From: an uncultured Pseudoalteromonas sp.
Lineage (GTDB): Bacteria; Pseudomonadota; Gammaproteobacteria; Enterobacterales; Alteromonadaceae
DNA length: 64,000 nucleotides
Direction of reading: 5' to 3'
Assembly: GCA_947493455.1 (NCBI GenBank)
Contig: CANLRB010000004.1
Location: forward strand, 248,001-312,000
The position numbers and the translations under genes are program-made. Under the pieces are notes generated by a model that saw only the letters and a program-made list of their open reading frames with translations, searched no databases and was not told where the DNA came from. Shown here piece by piece: positions 55,799-64,000 of this stretch; positions within the stretch are counted from its first letter, which is position 1, and each line of letters begins with the position of its first letter.

Positions 55799-56806
55799 AT
55801 GAAGTACCATGATTCCATGGAGCAAGCACAGCAAAAAATGACCGAGGCAAGCTGGTTTTTAGAACGATTCAATATTCCAGTGCACCCTATCAATTATCAT
55901 GTTGCCTATTGTTATATATCGAAAAGTCACGACGCATTAAATCAGGAAATTGAACAGCGGATCGATAACGAGCACAGTATCGACAGCTATGTTTTAGAAG
56001 AACTGTTTAATCGACATCTTGCAGAACAACCTCAAAATCAAAAAGTTCTTATTAAAGATGTTAAGAAAACAATTGATAGTATCGAAGAATCAACCCAAGT
56101 CAGCTCCCAATCGATTGACGAATATATAGTCACGTTAGATGAAAGTTTACTTGAGTTAAACAAATCAACAGCACTATCAAGCGCCCAACATGTTGTAACT
56201 TCCCTTATAGACGCGAGCAAAAAAGTAAAGAGAGCCCAACAAGTTCTGCAAGAGGCACTCTCAAGTGCACAAGAACAAGCATCCAAAACCAATCAAAAAC
56301 TTTTAAAAATAGAGCGTCAGAGAACCATTGACCCTCTAACAGGCTTATATAAATCTTCGATGATGATTGAACACGCCGAAACTTGGATAGCTCAAAATAA
56401 GTCTATTTGCGCTTTAGCTATAGATATCGATGATTTTGCCTTATTTAACCAAAAATATGGACCTTTGGTAGGCGATGTTGTACTTAGCAAAATAGCAAAA
56501 AAAGTCCGCTCCTATGTGCAAGAAAGTGGGTTGCCGGTGAGAGTGCGAGGCGAAGAATTTATGATACTTCTTCCCGAGGTCAACCTGAATACAGCGACAG
56601 AAATAGCATCGCAAATGCGCAGCGGCGTAGAGAAATTGAAGTTTATTAGCTCTCGCAGTGGTAAACGATTACCAAAATTAACTGTGTCTATCGGTGTTAG
56701 CGAGCTAGACGCTAACAGGTCATTTGAGTTAATGACAAATAACGCATATAAAGGCATGCGTAAAGCAAAACTCGACGGAAAAAATCGGGTTACGTGTTAT
56801 AGCTAG
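55799..56806 (+). CDS. Diguanylate cyclase (GGDEF domain, RGEEF variant)
   Basis: The 335 residues have an N-terminal helical sensory region (about 1-170, with coiled coil at 130-170) lacking membrane segments. The C-terminal GGDEF domain begins at RTIDPLTGLYKSSM. The active-site loop reads RGEEF (variant of GGEEF); substrate-binding ALAIDIDDFALFNQKYG is intact. The I-site position upstream reads QESG instead of RxxD, so product inhibition is probably absent. It should make c-di-GMP in the cytoplasm. It converges with the GGDEF-EAL gene. Confidence 0.9.
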   Translation: MKYHDSMEQAQQKMTEASWFLERFNIPVHPINYHVAYCYISKSHDALNQEIEQRIDNEHSIDSYVLEELFNRHLAEQPQNQKVLIKDVKKTIDSIEESTQVSSQSIDEYIVTLDESLLELNKSTALSSAQHVVTSLIDASKKVKRAQQVLQEALSSAQEQASKTNQKLLKIERQRTIDPLTGLYKSSMMIEHAETWIAQNKSICALAIDIDDFALFNQKYGPLVGDVVLSKIAKKVRSYVQESGLPVRVRGEEFMILLPEVNLNTATEIASQMRSGVEKLKFISSRSGKRLPKLTVSIGVSELDANRSFELMTNNAYKGMRKAKLDGKNRVTCYS

Positions 56807-56832
56807 AAGGTAAGCAATTTGATATTTTAAAG

Positions 56833-58761
56833 CTAAGAAACGACTCGGGGCTGACACATAAAGTACCCTTGCAAGCCATCGGTACTAAAGTGCTTGGCCA
56901 TTTGTTTTTCTTGTTCGGTCTCAATTTGTTCGCACACCACGACAATCCCTAATGAATGAGCCAGCTTTATAATATTTTCAACGAAATATTCTCCACTTTG
57001 ATCCTGGCCAATATCATGAATATAACAACCATCTAATTTTATTATGTCGACTTGCCACTTACGCATTGATTGCAATGTGTAGTCACCTGTACCAAAATGG
57101 TCAATTGCCACTTTTGAACCTAATGCCTGCATCTGATTAACCAAGGTAGTTGATTCGGTAATCTGGCTTAAAGCTAATTCATCAAGTTCCCAAATAATAC
57201 TTCTAAAAAAGTCTCTATACTCATGGGACTCTTTTACTAGCCATGACACGAATTCATCGTTAAGCAAACTAAATGGAGATATATTAACGCTTACTGGCAA
57301 TGTAAGCTTTTGCTGCAAATACATGACACGGAGTTGTTCAATAATGCGTTTATCCAAATCGGCCGAGCAATTAAATTTTTCAGCTTGAGTCTGAATTTGC
57401 GGAATTGCGATTGAATTTCCGTTAAGTACACAGCGTGTAAATAATTCAGCAAACATCACGTTATTTTCATCCGTTAATAAGATATTTTGCTGCTGGAAAT
57501 GCAATTCGGCGTTACGAATCACATTCATGACGTCTTGTTTTGAACGCAATTGATATAACGACGCATTAGAGGGTCTTTCGCTATCGTATAAATGAAAGCA
57601 ATGCAACTCTTTTACGGCACGACTTAAGGCCTCATCAACCTGATTTAGAATCTGCGACATTGCTTGCTTCGAATTAAATAATGTCGCTCCTATCAAAATG
57701 GTTTTACGACGCTGATACTTATTTTGCAGTTGATTGAATTCACTAGATAAAACACTTAATAATTGACTAATTTCTGCTTTGTCGACGTGGAGCAAAACAC
57801 AACCGAATTCATATTCATTGAGACGGTACAGTCGCGTATTTGCACCTTGCTTTGTACTCATTTGCAGTATATGAATACTATCTTCAACCAGTGACCGTGC
57901 AACTTGAAACCCTTCTTGGCTTCTAATATGTTCAAATTCGCTTAGTCGCGTAATAATTAAAGCACCGCTCGTGATCTCAGGATCAGCAAGAATTTGAGAA
58001 AACTGCGCACTAAATAAGCGTCGATTTCCCAGTTGAGTCAGTTCGTCACGATATAACGCTCGCTTTGTATGCTCTAATCGTTCGCTGAGTTCATTCATCA
58101 TCGACTTAACTTGCTGCGTCATCTTATTATGACTGTCGATAAGCGAATTCATTTCTCGCACACTATTTACTTCCGGGAGCTGAGAGTAGTTTTTATCAGC
58201 TATCTCCTGTGTATGTTTTTCAAGTAAAAACATTGGTTTAATCAACTTTATAGCGAGCATACGCGCAAATAACCAACTCAATAAAATCAAAAAAGCACAG
58301 ATATAAAAAGTATCAACCATTGCATCAAACAAATGTTGGTACCCACCACTTAAATTTACGCGTAATTGCACCACATAAGCTTGTTGATTAATTTCAATCA
58401 GCCTTTGTTGCAGTGGCGAGCTAAGCAAATCTAAATTAACAAACCAACTAGGTACCCTTTGATTTTGTTGAAAATTTTGATAGAGATACAAACTTGAAGA
58501 AGCGCCTTGTCGTTGCAATGAAAGCAAACTCAAACTGGTCAATTGTTGTAACTTGTTCAATCGAGATACTGCCTCATCTTCTGACATAGCCAGCGCATTT
58601 TTCATACTTTCAGAAACTAAATACAAGGTATCATTTCCTTGTGTATTAATTTGCGAGTTCACAAAAGCGCGACCGTTAAGTAGGCTGAACCAAGTAACCA
58701 AAATAAATAACAAAGTCAGTATTACGCCAAACAATAACGTGATATATCGTTTGAGAGTCAT
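56833..58761 (-). CDS. Membrane GGDEF-EAL protein with degenerate active sites (CsrD/LapD-like)
   Basis: The 642 residues have two membrane segments (about 8-28 and 148-168) around a periplasmic domain, a HAMP-like linker, a GGDEF domain with the motif changed to NEYEF, and an EAL domain with EAL changed to ELF (AELFTRC) and DD changed to DH in AIDHFGTGD. The order, length and changed motifs resemble E. coli CsrD (646 residues, HRSDF and ELM), which governs CsrB/C RNA decay; LapD-like receptors are the other possibility. A receptor or scaffold role is more likely than catalysis. Confidence 0.85.
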   Translation of the reverse strand: MTLKRYITLLFGVILTLLFILVTWFSLLNGRAFVNSQINTQGNDTLYLVSESMKNALAMSEDEAVSRLNKLQQLTSLSLLSLQRQGASSSLYLYQNFQQNQRVPSWFVNLDLLSSPLQQRLIEINQQAYVVQLRVNLSGGYQHLFDAMVDTFYICAFLILLSWLFARMLAIKLIKPMFLLEKHTQEIADKNYSQLPEVNSVREMNSLIDSHNKMTQQVKSMMNELSERLEHTKRALYRDELTQLGNRRLFSAQFSQILADPEITSGALIITRLSEFEHIRSQEGFQVARSLVEDSIHILQMSTKQGANTRLYRLNEYEFGCVLLHVDKAEISQLLSVLSSEFNQLQNKYQRRKTILIGATLFNSKQAMSQILNQVDEALSRAVKELHCFHLYDSERPSNASLYQLRSKQDVMNVIRNAELHFQQQNILLTDENNVMFAELFTRCVLNGNSIAIPQIQTQAEKFNCSADLDKRIIEQLRVMYLQQKLTLPVSVNISPFSLLNDEFVSWLVKESHEYRDFFRSIIWELDELALSQITESTTLVNQMQALGSKVAIDHFGTGDYTLQSMRKWQVDIIKLDGCYIHDIGQDQSGEYFVENIIKLAHSLGIVVVCEQIETEQEKQMAKHFSTDGLQGYFMCQPRVVS

Positions 58762-58858
58762 GTCGTTTCCAAAAAAGATTTAACTTTTATCTGTGTATTT
58801 GATTAGTTTAGTTGCTGTTTTTAAAAGCTGCTGTAAATTGTGCTAGGTCAACAAAATC

Positions 58859-58888
58859 ATTGCTATCATTGCTATTGGATATTGCTAT
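58859..58888. repeat. Three copies of ATTGCTAT upstream of ubiE
   Basis: ATTGCTAT occurs at 58859-58866, 58868-58875 and 58881-58888, about 40-70 nt before the ubiE start. Spacing is 9 and 13 nt. No regulator is recognised. Confidence 0.4.
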
Positions 58889-58926
58889 CGAGTAAACTAA
58901 CACCACTAAATTAATGAGGAATAGTG

Positions 58927-59679
58927 ATGGCCCAGCCGGACAATAAAACGCACTTTGGTTACCAAACTGTTGCAGCTGAAGATAAAGCAAATATGGTTGC
59001 CGATGTTTTTCACTCTGTAGCAGCAAAGTATGACATTATGAATGACCTAATGTCATTTGGTATTCACCGCTTATGGAAACGCCATACAATTGCCGCCTCG
59101 GGTGTACGACAAGGCCACTGTGTACTTGATTTAGCAGGTGGAACGGGCGACTTAACATCAAAATTTAGCGATCTTGTAGGTCAACAAGGGCAAGTCATTC
59201 TCGGCGATATCAATGACTCAATGCTTAAAGTAGGTCGCGACAAATTGCGAAACTTAGGCAAAGTAGGCAATATTGAGTACGTCCAAATGAATGCTGAGGC
59301 ACTTCCGTTTCCAGACAACACATTTGATGTGATCACGATCGCCTTTGGCTTACGCAATGTCACCGACAAAGACAAAGCGATTGCCTCAATGTATCGCGTT
59401 CTTAAACCCGGTGGCCGACTACTTATTTTAGAATTTTCAAAGCCGATTGTAGACCCTTTATCAAAAGCGTATGATTTTTATTCGTTTAATATTTTACCGA
59501 CTATGGGGCAACTCGTTGCAAACGACGGTGAATCTTACAAGTATTTAGCTGAATCTATTCGTATGCATCCTGATCAAGAAACCTTAAAAAATATGATGGA
59601 ACTCGTTGGATTCGAACAAACAAGTTATGAAAACTTAACAGGTGGCATCGTAGCACTGCACAAGGGTTTCAAATTTTAA
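58927..59679 (+). CDS. ubiE: UbiE, ubiquinone/menaquinone C-methyltransferase
   Basis: UbiE carries out a SAM-dependent C-methylation shared by ubiquinone and menaquinone synthesis. The 250 residues show motif [29 protein letters not shown] and [16 protein letters not shown], all UbiE/COQ5 hallmarks. ATG 58927 is chosen over an in-frame GTG just before. The stop overlaps the ubiJ start by one base. Confidence 0.97.
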   Translation: MAQPDNKTHFGYQTVAAEDKANMVADVFHSVAAKYDIMNDLMSFGIHRLWKRHTIAASGVRQGHCVLDLAGGTGDLTSKFSDLVGQQGQVILGDINDSMLKVGRDKLRNLGKVGNIEYVQMNAEALPFPDNTFDVITIAFGLRNVTDKDKAIASMYRVLKPGGRLLILEFSKPIVDPLSKAYDFYSFNILPTMGQLVANDGESYKYLAESIRMHPDQETLKNMMELVGFEQTSYENLTGGIVALHKGFKF

Positions 59680-60281
59680 TGCTTATTCATTTGTTGAGTT
59701 CATTGATTGAGGCAACAATTAACACCGCGATAGGTTTATCTGATAATTTAGAAGGTGATCTAAAAGCCGTTGCTAATCAAGAGCTGAGTATTGAAATCCA
59801 CGATATAGCACTGAATCTATCACTCATTTATAACGGTAAAAAAATGAGTGTCATTGCCGATCGTCAAGCGTCGGCAAAATGCGCCATCCGATGTAATTTA
59901 GAAACGCTAGCAAAATTACAAGATCCAGCAAATGTTACGGCCCTCATTCGTCAAGAAAAGTTAGATTTAGAAGGTGATTTAAAACTGGCGCAGAATTATA
60001 GTGCTGCGTTTTCTCAAATGAATATCAATTGGTCGGATCAATTAAGTAATGTTTTAGGCGATGCTTTAAGCTACCAGTTAGTTGAGTTTATGAAACAGCG
60101 ACACCTCAAAACGAAACAAAAAAAGCAACGCATTGAACAGGTGACAAAAGAATTGCTGCAAGATGAACTTGCTGTTGCAGTGCACCCAATCGAACTTGAT
60201 ATTTTTAAACAACAGAATCGAACACTGACTACTACGACCGCAAAATTAGAGCAGCGTATTAACAAATTACTGGCTAAATAA
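59679..60281 (+). CDS. ubiJ: UbiJ, ubiquinone synthesis accessory factor
   Basis: UbiJ organises the soluble Ubi complex with UbiK and binds lipids through an SCP2 domain. The 200 residues show an SCP2-like domain (about 20-115) with LEGDLKLAQNYSAAFSQMNI, followed by a charged coiled coil at the C-terminus. Its position between ubiE and ubiB is diagnostic, since sequence conservation is modest. Confidence 0.94.
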   Translation: MLIHLLSSLIEATINTAIGLSDNLEGDLKAVANQELSIEIHDIALNLSLIYNGKKMSVIADRQASAKCAIRCNLETLAKLQDPANVTALIRQEKLDLEGDLKLAQNYSAAFSQMNINWSDQLSNVLGDALSYQLVEFMKQRHLKTKQKKQRIEQVTKELLQDELAVAVHPIELDIFKQQNRTLTTTTAKLEQRINKLLAK

Positions 60282-60290
60282 GGACAACGA

Positions 60291-61892
60291 GTGCAAATCT
60301 CAAGAGCATACAAAATTGTTCACACATTTCTTAGTTACGGTTTAGATCAACTGCTTCCCAAACAGTGGCTCCCCTGGTATGCCAAAGCGCTGCGTAAAAG
60401 TCTTTTTTGGATCCGTAACAAACACAAAGATACAAGCGGTGCAAAACGACTGCGACTAGCCTTACAATCACTCGGCCCGGTTTGGGTTAAATTTGGCCAA
60501 ATGCTATCGACACGACGTGATATTCTGCCAAACGATATTGCGCAGGAACTTGCTCTGCTGCAGGACCAAGTGGCCCCCTTTGATGGCTTCAAAGCACAAC
60601 AACTGATTGAACAATCGCTTGAAATTAATAGTATTCACGATTTATTTGAAAACTTTGATATTACACCACTGGCTTCTGCATCAATTGCACAAGTTCATAG
60701 CGCACAGCTGCGTGATAGAAACGGTGCACTTGCCGATGTTGTAATTAAAGTAATTCGTCCTGATATCGAAAAAAGCATACTATCTGATTTGAGATTAATG
60801 GCCTCATTGGCCAACATAATCGCAGCACTGCTCACTGACGCAAAACGGCTTCGTCCGGTCGAAGTGATTTCTGAATATAGAAAAACCTTACTTGATGAAT
60901 TAGATTTAGCCCGAGAGGGCGCTAATGCTATTCAGTTAAAACGTAATTTTGAGAATTCGAACAGCCTCTATATCCCATTTGTATACAGCGATTACAGCCG
61001 AAAGAACGTGTTAGTAATGGAGCGTATTTACGGCATCCCCGTCTCCGACATTACTGCACTTAAAGCACAAAACACAGATCTAAAACTGCTCGCTGAACGT
61101 GGTGTCGAAGTCTTTTTTACGCAAGTATTTAGAGATAGCTTTTTTCATGCTGATATGCACCCCGGCAATATATTTGTATCACACGAGACACCGAGTAACC
61201 CAAAATATATAGGGATTGACTGTGGCATAGTTGGCACCTTAAACAAAGAAGATAAACGCTACCTTGCTGAAAACTTTATTGCATTTTTCAATCGCGATTA
61301 TCGTAAAGTTGCGGAACTTCATGTCGATTCGGGGTGGGTTCCAGCAGATACCAACGTTGAAGACTTTGAGTTTGCGATTCGAACAGTTTGCGAACCGATT
61401 TTCCAAAAACCCCTTGCTGAAATTTCGTTTGGTCACGTACTCATCAACCTATTTAATACCGCGCGTCGTTTCAATATGGAAGTGCAACCTCAACTGGTGC
61501 TGTTACAAAAAACCTTACTCTATATCGAAGGACTTGGTCGTCAACTCTATCCTCAGTTAGATTTATGGCAGACAGCCAAACCATTTTTAGAGGACTGGGT
61601 AAAACAACAAATGGGGCCACGAGCCGTGCTTAAGCAAGTACGTGAAAACTTGCCTTTTTGGGGTGAAAAAATACCTGAGCTACCAGATTTAATTTACAAG
61701 GCTTTACAACAACAAACAGCGCAACCACAGCTTGAAAAACCGTCGCAAAAGCCAATTATTAATGCCATATTTGCTGCGTGCGGCATCATCTCGGCCACTC
61801 TATTATACTTGAACAATGACGCTGTATTGGCTGGCGTTATTTTGGCCGTGGCAGCTATTTTTGCTATCAATTCGTGGCGAAAATCGGAATAA
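60291..61892 (+). CDS. ubiB: UbiB, atypical kinase of ubiquinone synthesis
   Basis: UbiB is an ADCK/COQ8-type ATPase that supports ubiquinone synthesis at the membrane. The 533 residues show the KxGQ motif in [26 protein letters not shown] with the A-rich loop, VIKVIRP, and the active-site segment [11 protein letters not shown] with GIDCGIVG. Two C-terminal membrane segments end the protein. The start is GTG 60291 with AAGGA upstream. It follows ubiJ by 9 nt. Confidence 0.97.
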   Translation: MQISRAYKIVHTFLSYGLDQLLPKQWLPWYAKALRKSLFWIRNKHKDTSGAKRLRLALQSLGPVWVKFGQMLSTRRDILPNDIAQELALLQDQVAPFDGFKAQQLIEQSLEINSIHDLFENFDITPLASASIAQVHSAQLRDRNGALADVVIKVIRPDIEKSILSDLRLMASLANIIAALLTDAKRLRPVEVISEYRKTLLDELDLAREGANAIQLKRNFENSNSLYIPFVYSDYSRKNVLVMERIYGIPVSDITALKAQNTDLKLLAERGVEVFFTQVFRDSFFHADMHPGNIFVSHETPSNPKYIGIDCGIVGTLNKEDKRYLAENFIAFFNRDYRKVAELHVDSGWVPADTNVEDFEFAIRTVCEPIFQKPLAEISFGHVLINLFNTARRFNMEVQPQLVLLQKTLLYIEGLGRQLYPQLDLWQTAKPFLEDWVKQQMGPRAVLKQVRENLPFWGEKIPELPDLIYKALQQQTAQPQLEKPSQKPIINAIFAACGIISATLLYLNNDAVLAGVILAVAAIFAINSWRKSE

Positions 61893-61958
61893 TAGAGAAC
61901 ATAAACGTAACTAACGCTTAAAAACGTTTTTACAGTGAAGTTGAATTAGGAGTAAATT

Positions 61959-62192
61959 ATGGGTATTGGCGGTATCAGTATTTGGCAGCTATTAATTATA
62001 CTAGCTATCATAGTGTTAATTTTTGGCACCAAAAAGCTTAAAAACATGGGTGGCGACATCGGCGGTGCAGTTAAAGGGTTTAAAAAAGCAATGTCAGATG
62101 AAGATGCTAAACATGGTGACAACCCAGATGCGATAACTCAATCAGCACAGAATAAAGTTAACGAAACCGAGAAAGAAAAAGACAAGGTGTAA
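61959..62192 (+). CDS. tatA: TatA, twin-arginine translocase pore subunit
   Basis: TatA polymerises to let folded proteins cross the inner membrane. The 77 residues show the short membrane helix [20 protein letters not shown], the hinge, and the amphipathic helix [20 protein letters not shown], then a charged tail. It has a strong GGAG site and is 66 nt after ubiB; a perfect palindrome TAAAAACGTTTTTA at 61919-61932 lies in the gap. Confidence 0.97.
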   Translation: MGIGGISIWQLLIILAIIVLIFGTKKLKNMGGDIGGAVKGFKKAMSDEDAKHGDNPDAITQSAQNKVNETEKEKDKV

Positions 62193-62194
62193 CC

Positions 62195-62512
62195 ATGGGG
62201 ATATGGGAACTCGTCGTTATTTTTATTGTCGGTTTACTGGTATTAGGCCCAGAAAGATTGCCAAAAGCGATCCGTAGCGGTGCACGTTGGTTTAAAACAA
62301 TAAAACAGATGGCGAACAATGTGCAGGCAGAAATAAACGAAGAACTGCGAGTTCATGAACTGCACCAAAACCTCAAAAAAGCCGAAGAACAGGGGTTTGA
62401 AAATTTGTCGCCCGACTTGAAGCGCTCGGTCGACGAATTGACAGAGGCCGCAGAGTCTGTAAAAAACACATATAAAAAAGAAGTCAGCAAAGAAAATAAT
62501 AATGACAAGTGA
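62195..62512 (+). CDS. tatB: TatB, twin-arginine translocase receptor subunit
   Basis: TatB forms the signal-peptide receptor with TatC. The 105 residues begin MGIWELVVIFIVGLLVLGPE, the typical TatB start with glutamate in the membrane helix, followed by RLPKAIRSGARW and a long amphipathic helix. It is 2 nt after tatA and overlaps the tatC start by 11 nt. Confidence 0.97.
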   Translation: MGIWELVVIFIVGLLVLGPERLPKAIRSGARWFKTIKQMANNVQAEINEELRVHELHQNLKKAEEQGFENLSPDLKRSVDELTEAAESVKNTYKKEVSKENNNDK

Positions 62513-63242
62513 GACAGTTAATAATGGCTTTATAGGCCACTTGGTAGAGCTAAGAAATAGATTAGTCCGAGCATTGCTGTCGGTCTTAATCATTTTTCTC
62601 GCACTTGTTTACTTTGCCAATGATATTTATCACATTATTGCAAATCCGCTGATCGCGAACTTACCCGAAAATAGTACGATGATTGCAACTGATGTGACAG
62701 CCCCTTTCTTTGCGCCATTTAAACTAACCCTATTTGTTGCGCTGTTTTTAGCATTTCCATTTATTTTGCATCAAATATGGGGGTTTATAGCTCCTGCTCT
62801 ATATCAGAATGAGAAAAAAATGCTTATCCCGGTGCTGATTGCCAGCATTTTACTTTTTTACGGCGGCATAGCATTTTGTTACTTTTTAGTCATGCCCATC
62901 GTACTTGGTTTTTTTACTGGTGTTGGGCCTGATGTAATGACAGTGACACCCGACATAAGCAGCTACTTAAGCTTTGTACTAAAACTCTTTTTTGCATTTG
63001 GCGTTGCATTTGAAATCCCAGTTGCCATTATGCTGTTGTGTTGGAGCGGTGTTACAACAACCACCGCGTTAAAAGAAAAGCGGCCATATGTTGTTGTTGG
63101 CGTATTTATAGTGGCGATGTTTTTAACACCACCAGATGTTTTATCTCAAACTCTACTGGCAATTCCTATGCTAGGCTTGTTTGAACTTGGACTTATTCTG
63201 GCGCGTTTTTACAATAAAAATAAAGACCCTCAAGAGGCTTAA
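62502..63242 (+). CDS. tatC: TatC, twin-arginine signal recognition subunit
   Basis: TatC binds the twin-arginine signal peptide. The 246 residues give six membrane segments with the family sequences GHLVELRNRLVRA, FPFILHQIWGFIAPALYQNE and FAFGVAFEIPVAIMLL and ending LTPPDVLSQTLLAIPMLGLFE. The gene order tatA-tatB-tatC matches E. coli. Confidence 0.98.
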   Translation: MTSETVNNGFIGHLVELRNRLVRALLSVLIIFLALVYFANDIYHIIANPLIANLPENSTMIATDVTAPFFAPFKLTLFVALFLAFPFILHQIWGFIAPALYQNEKKMLIPVLIASILLFYGGIAFCYFLVMPIVLGFFTGVGPDVMTVTPDISSYLSFVLKLFFAFGVAFEIPVAIMLLCWSGVTTTTALKEKRPYVVVGVFIVAMFLTPPDVLSQTLLAIPMLGLFELGLILARFYNKNKDPQEA

Positions 63243-63243
63243 T

Positions 63244-63738
63244 ATGAAAAAAATCTTAATGCTTGCACTGCTAGCATCAACAAGTTTGCAAGTACATGCA
63301 CTGAATACCGATGCTCTGCGTGCATGTAGTATGATTGAGAAAGATATCAATCGACTTATCTGCTATGACAAAGTAATGAATGGCCAAGCTCCGGTAATAA
63401 ATACATTGCCAGAGAAAAAAGCAACTACAACAGCGTCAACTTCTGCACCACAGAATGCAACAGTCACACCGCCTAAAGACAATTTTGGTTTAGAACACAA
63501 GAACATTTCAGATAACAATAAAGATGAAATCGTCGCGCGTATCTCAAAAATTAAGAAAGCCCCTCGCGGAGAACTTGTTTTAACTCTTGAAAATAACCAA
63601 GTTTGGCGTCAAATTGGCACTGATAGTTACCGCTTAAAAGAAAAGGATGAAGTTATTATTCGTCGCGGCGCGCTTAATTCGTTTATGTTAGGCATGGCGG
63701 ACCGCAATAAAGCAATCCGAGTAAAACGCGTTAAGTAA
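63244..63738 (+). CDS. Unknown secreted protein between tatC and tatD
   Basis: The 164 residues begin with a signal peptide (cleavage near VHALN, residue 20). A short N-terminal region with two cysteines (ACSMIEKDINRLICYDKVM) follows, then a Thr/Ser/Ala-rich linker and a C-terminal beta-rich region (VLTLENNQVWRQIGTDSYRL to IRRGALNSFMLGMADRNKAI). I chose ATG 63244, one base after the tatC stop. Similar N-terminal cysteine pairs occur in VasI/TagO-like proteins, but assignment would be a guess. Function unknown. Confidence 0.8.
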   Translation: MKKILMLALLASTSLQVHALNTDALRACSMIEKDINRLICYDKVMNGQAPVINTLPEKKATTTASTSAPQNATVTPPKDNFGLEHKNISDNNKDEIVARISKIKKAPRGELVLTLENNQVWRQIGTDSYRLKEKDEVIIRRGALNSFMLGMADRNKAIRVKRVK

Positions 63739-63740
63739 CA

Positions 63741-64000
63741 ATGAAGCAAGCTGAATTATATGATGTAGGTGTTAACATCACCTCATCTCAGTTCGCCGAC
63801 AAGCAACAAGACATCATAGCGCGAGCAAATGAAGCGCATGTAACACGCATGCTGTTTATTGGCTGCGATATAGAAGATTCTATTACGGCCAAAAAATATG
63901 CACAAAAGTTTAATCAACTCTGTACTTTTGGTGTTCACCCTCATAACGCTAAAGATGTCTCACTCGGGTTTACGGAGTACCTTCGAGCACATTATCAAAG
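63741..64000 (+). CDS. tatD: TatD family metal-dependent hydrolase (partial)
   Basis: Only the first 86 codons are in the window. The frame starts at ATG 63741, 2 nt after the preceding stop, with LYDVGVNITSSQF, RMLFIGCDIEDS and CTFGVHPHNAKDV, which is the start of the TatD amidohydrolase fold with its metal-site GVHPH. TatD proteins are nucleases that share the tat operon in many gammaproteobacteria. The canonical DTHxH near the N-terminus reads DVGVN here, which is the TatD subtype. Confidence 0.93.
   Translation, partial: MKQAELYDVGVNITSSQFADKQQDIIARANEAHVTRMLFIGCDIEDSITAKKYAQKFNQLCTFGVHPHNAKDVSLGFTEYLRAHYQ

Noticed and set aside
61919-61932. TAAAAACGTTTTTA palindrome before tatA
   Set aside because: It is perfect but short and AT-rich, expected by chance in this composition; kept only as a note under tatA.

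Overview
The window is an ordinary core-chromosome segment of a gammaproteobacterium. Gene order points to the Alteromonadales, and most likely the Pseudoalteromonadaceae: yrbG-kdsDC-lptCAB-rpoN-hpf-ptsN-rapZ-npr next to a divergent mla operon, a cox cluster beside lexA and plsB, ubiEJB-tatABCD, and the SprA-related/mini-flagellar pair. Base composition looks moderately AT-rich (about 40% GC by eye). I see no insertion sequence, prophage, CRISPR array, tRNA or rRNA. The genus assignment is inference from synteny, not from a marker gene.

Layout. 1-1863 (minus): the end of the mla lipid-transport operon (mlaD partial, mlaE, mlaF). 2016-9772 (plus): Ca/Na antiporter, KDO synthesis (kdsD, kdsC), LPS export (lptC, lptA, lptB), sigma-54, hibernation factor and the nitrogen-PTS genes. 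9993-11354: MgtE Mg channel. 11416-14434: acetyltransferase/thioesterase fusion, SpeE-like methyltransferase, dtd and a YihY family membrane protein. 14549-20284: DUF2959 lipoprotein, EnvZ/OmpR, GreB and Tex. 20412-25663: SprA-related metalloprotease with a miniature flagellar-rod-like protein, BioH, ComF and an M14 peptidase. 25869-29021: NfuA, a small membrane protein, a MATE transporter and a polysaccharide deacetylase.

29070-38344 (minus) is a complete chemotaxis operon, STAS-cheY-cheA-cheW-MCP-cheR-cheD-cheB. It has no flagellar genes and no cheZ. Its receptor carries five tandem PAS units with an exact 393-bp period and ends in a CheR-docking type pentapeptide. 38485-46565 holds the cytochrome c oxidase genes and assembly factors (SCO, heme O/A synthesis, SURF1, Cox11, subunits I-III), with a small DUF2909 gene on the opposite strand. 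LexA (two SOS boxes), PlsB, TesB, an EVE-domain protein and a K+ channel follow.

53387-58761 looks like a small cyclic-di-GMP neighbourhood. It has a convincing c-di-GMP-I (GEMM-I) riboswitch on the plus strand with no same-strand ORF behind it, then a diguanylate cyclase lacking the I-site and a degenerate GGDEF-EAL protein resembling CsrD. 58927-64000 is ubiE-ubiJ-ubiB-tatA-tatB-tatC, an unknown secreted protein, and the start of tatD.

Most interesting signals: the orphan riboswitch; a terminator-shaped hairpin inside the 5' coding region of ptsN; the PAS-repeat chemoreceptor cluster; the SprA/flagellar-like gene pair; and several perfect intergenic palindromes.
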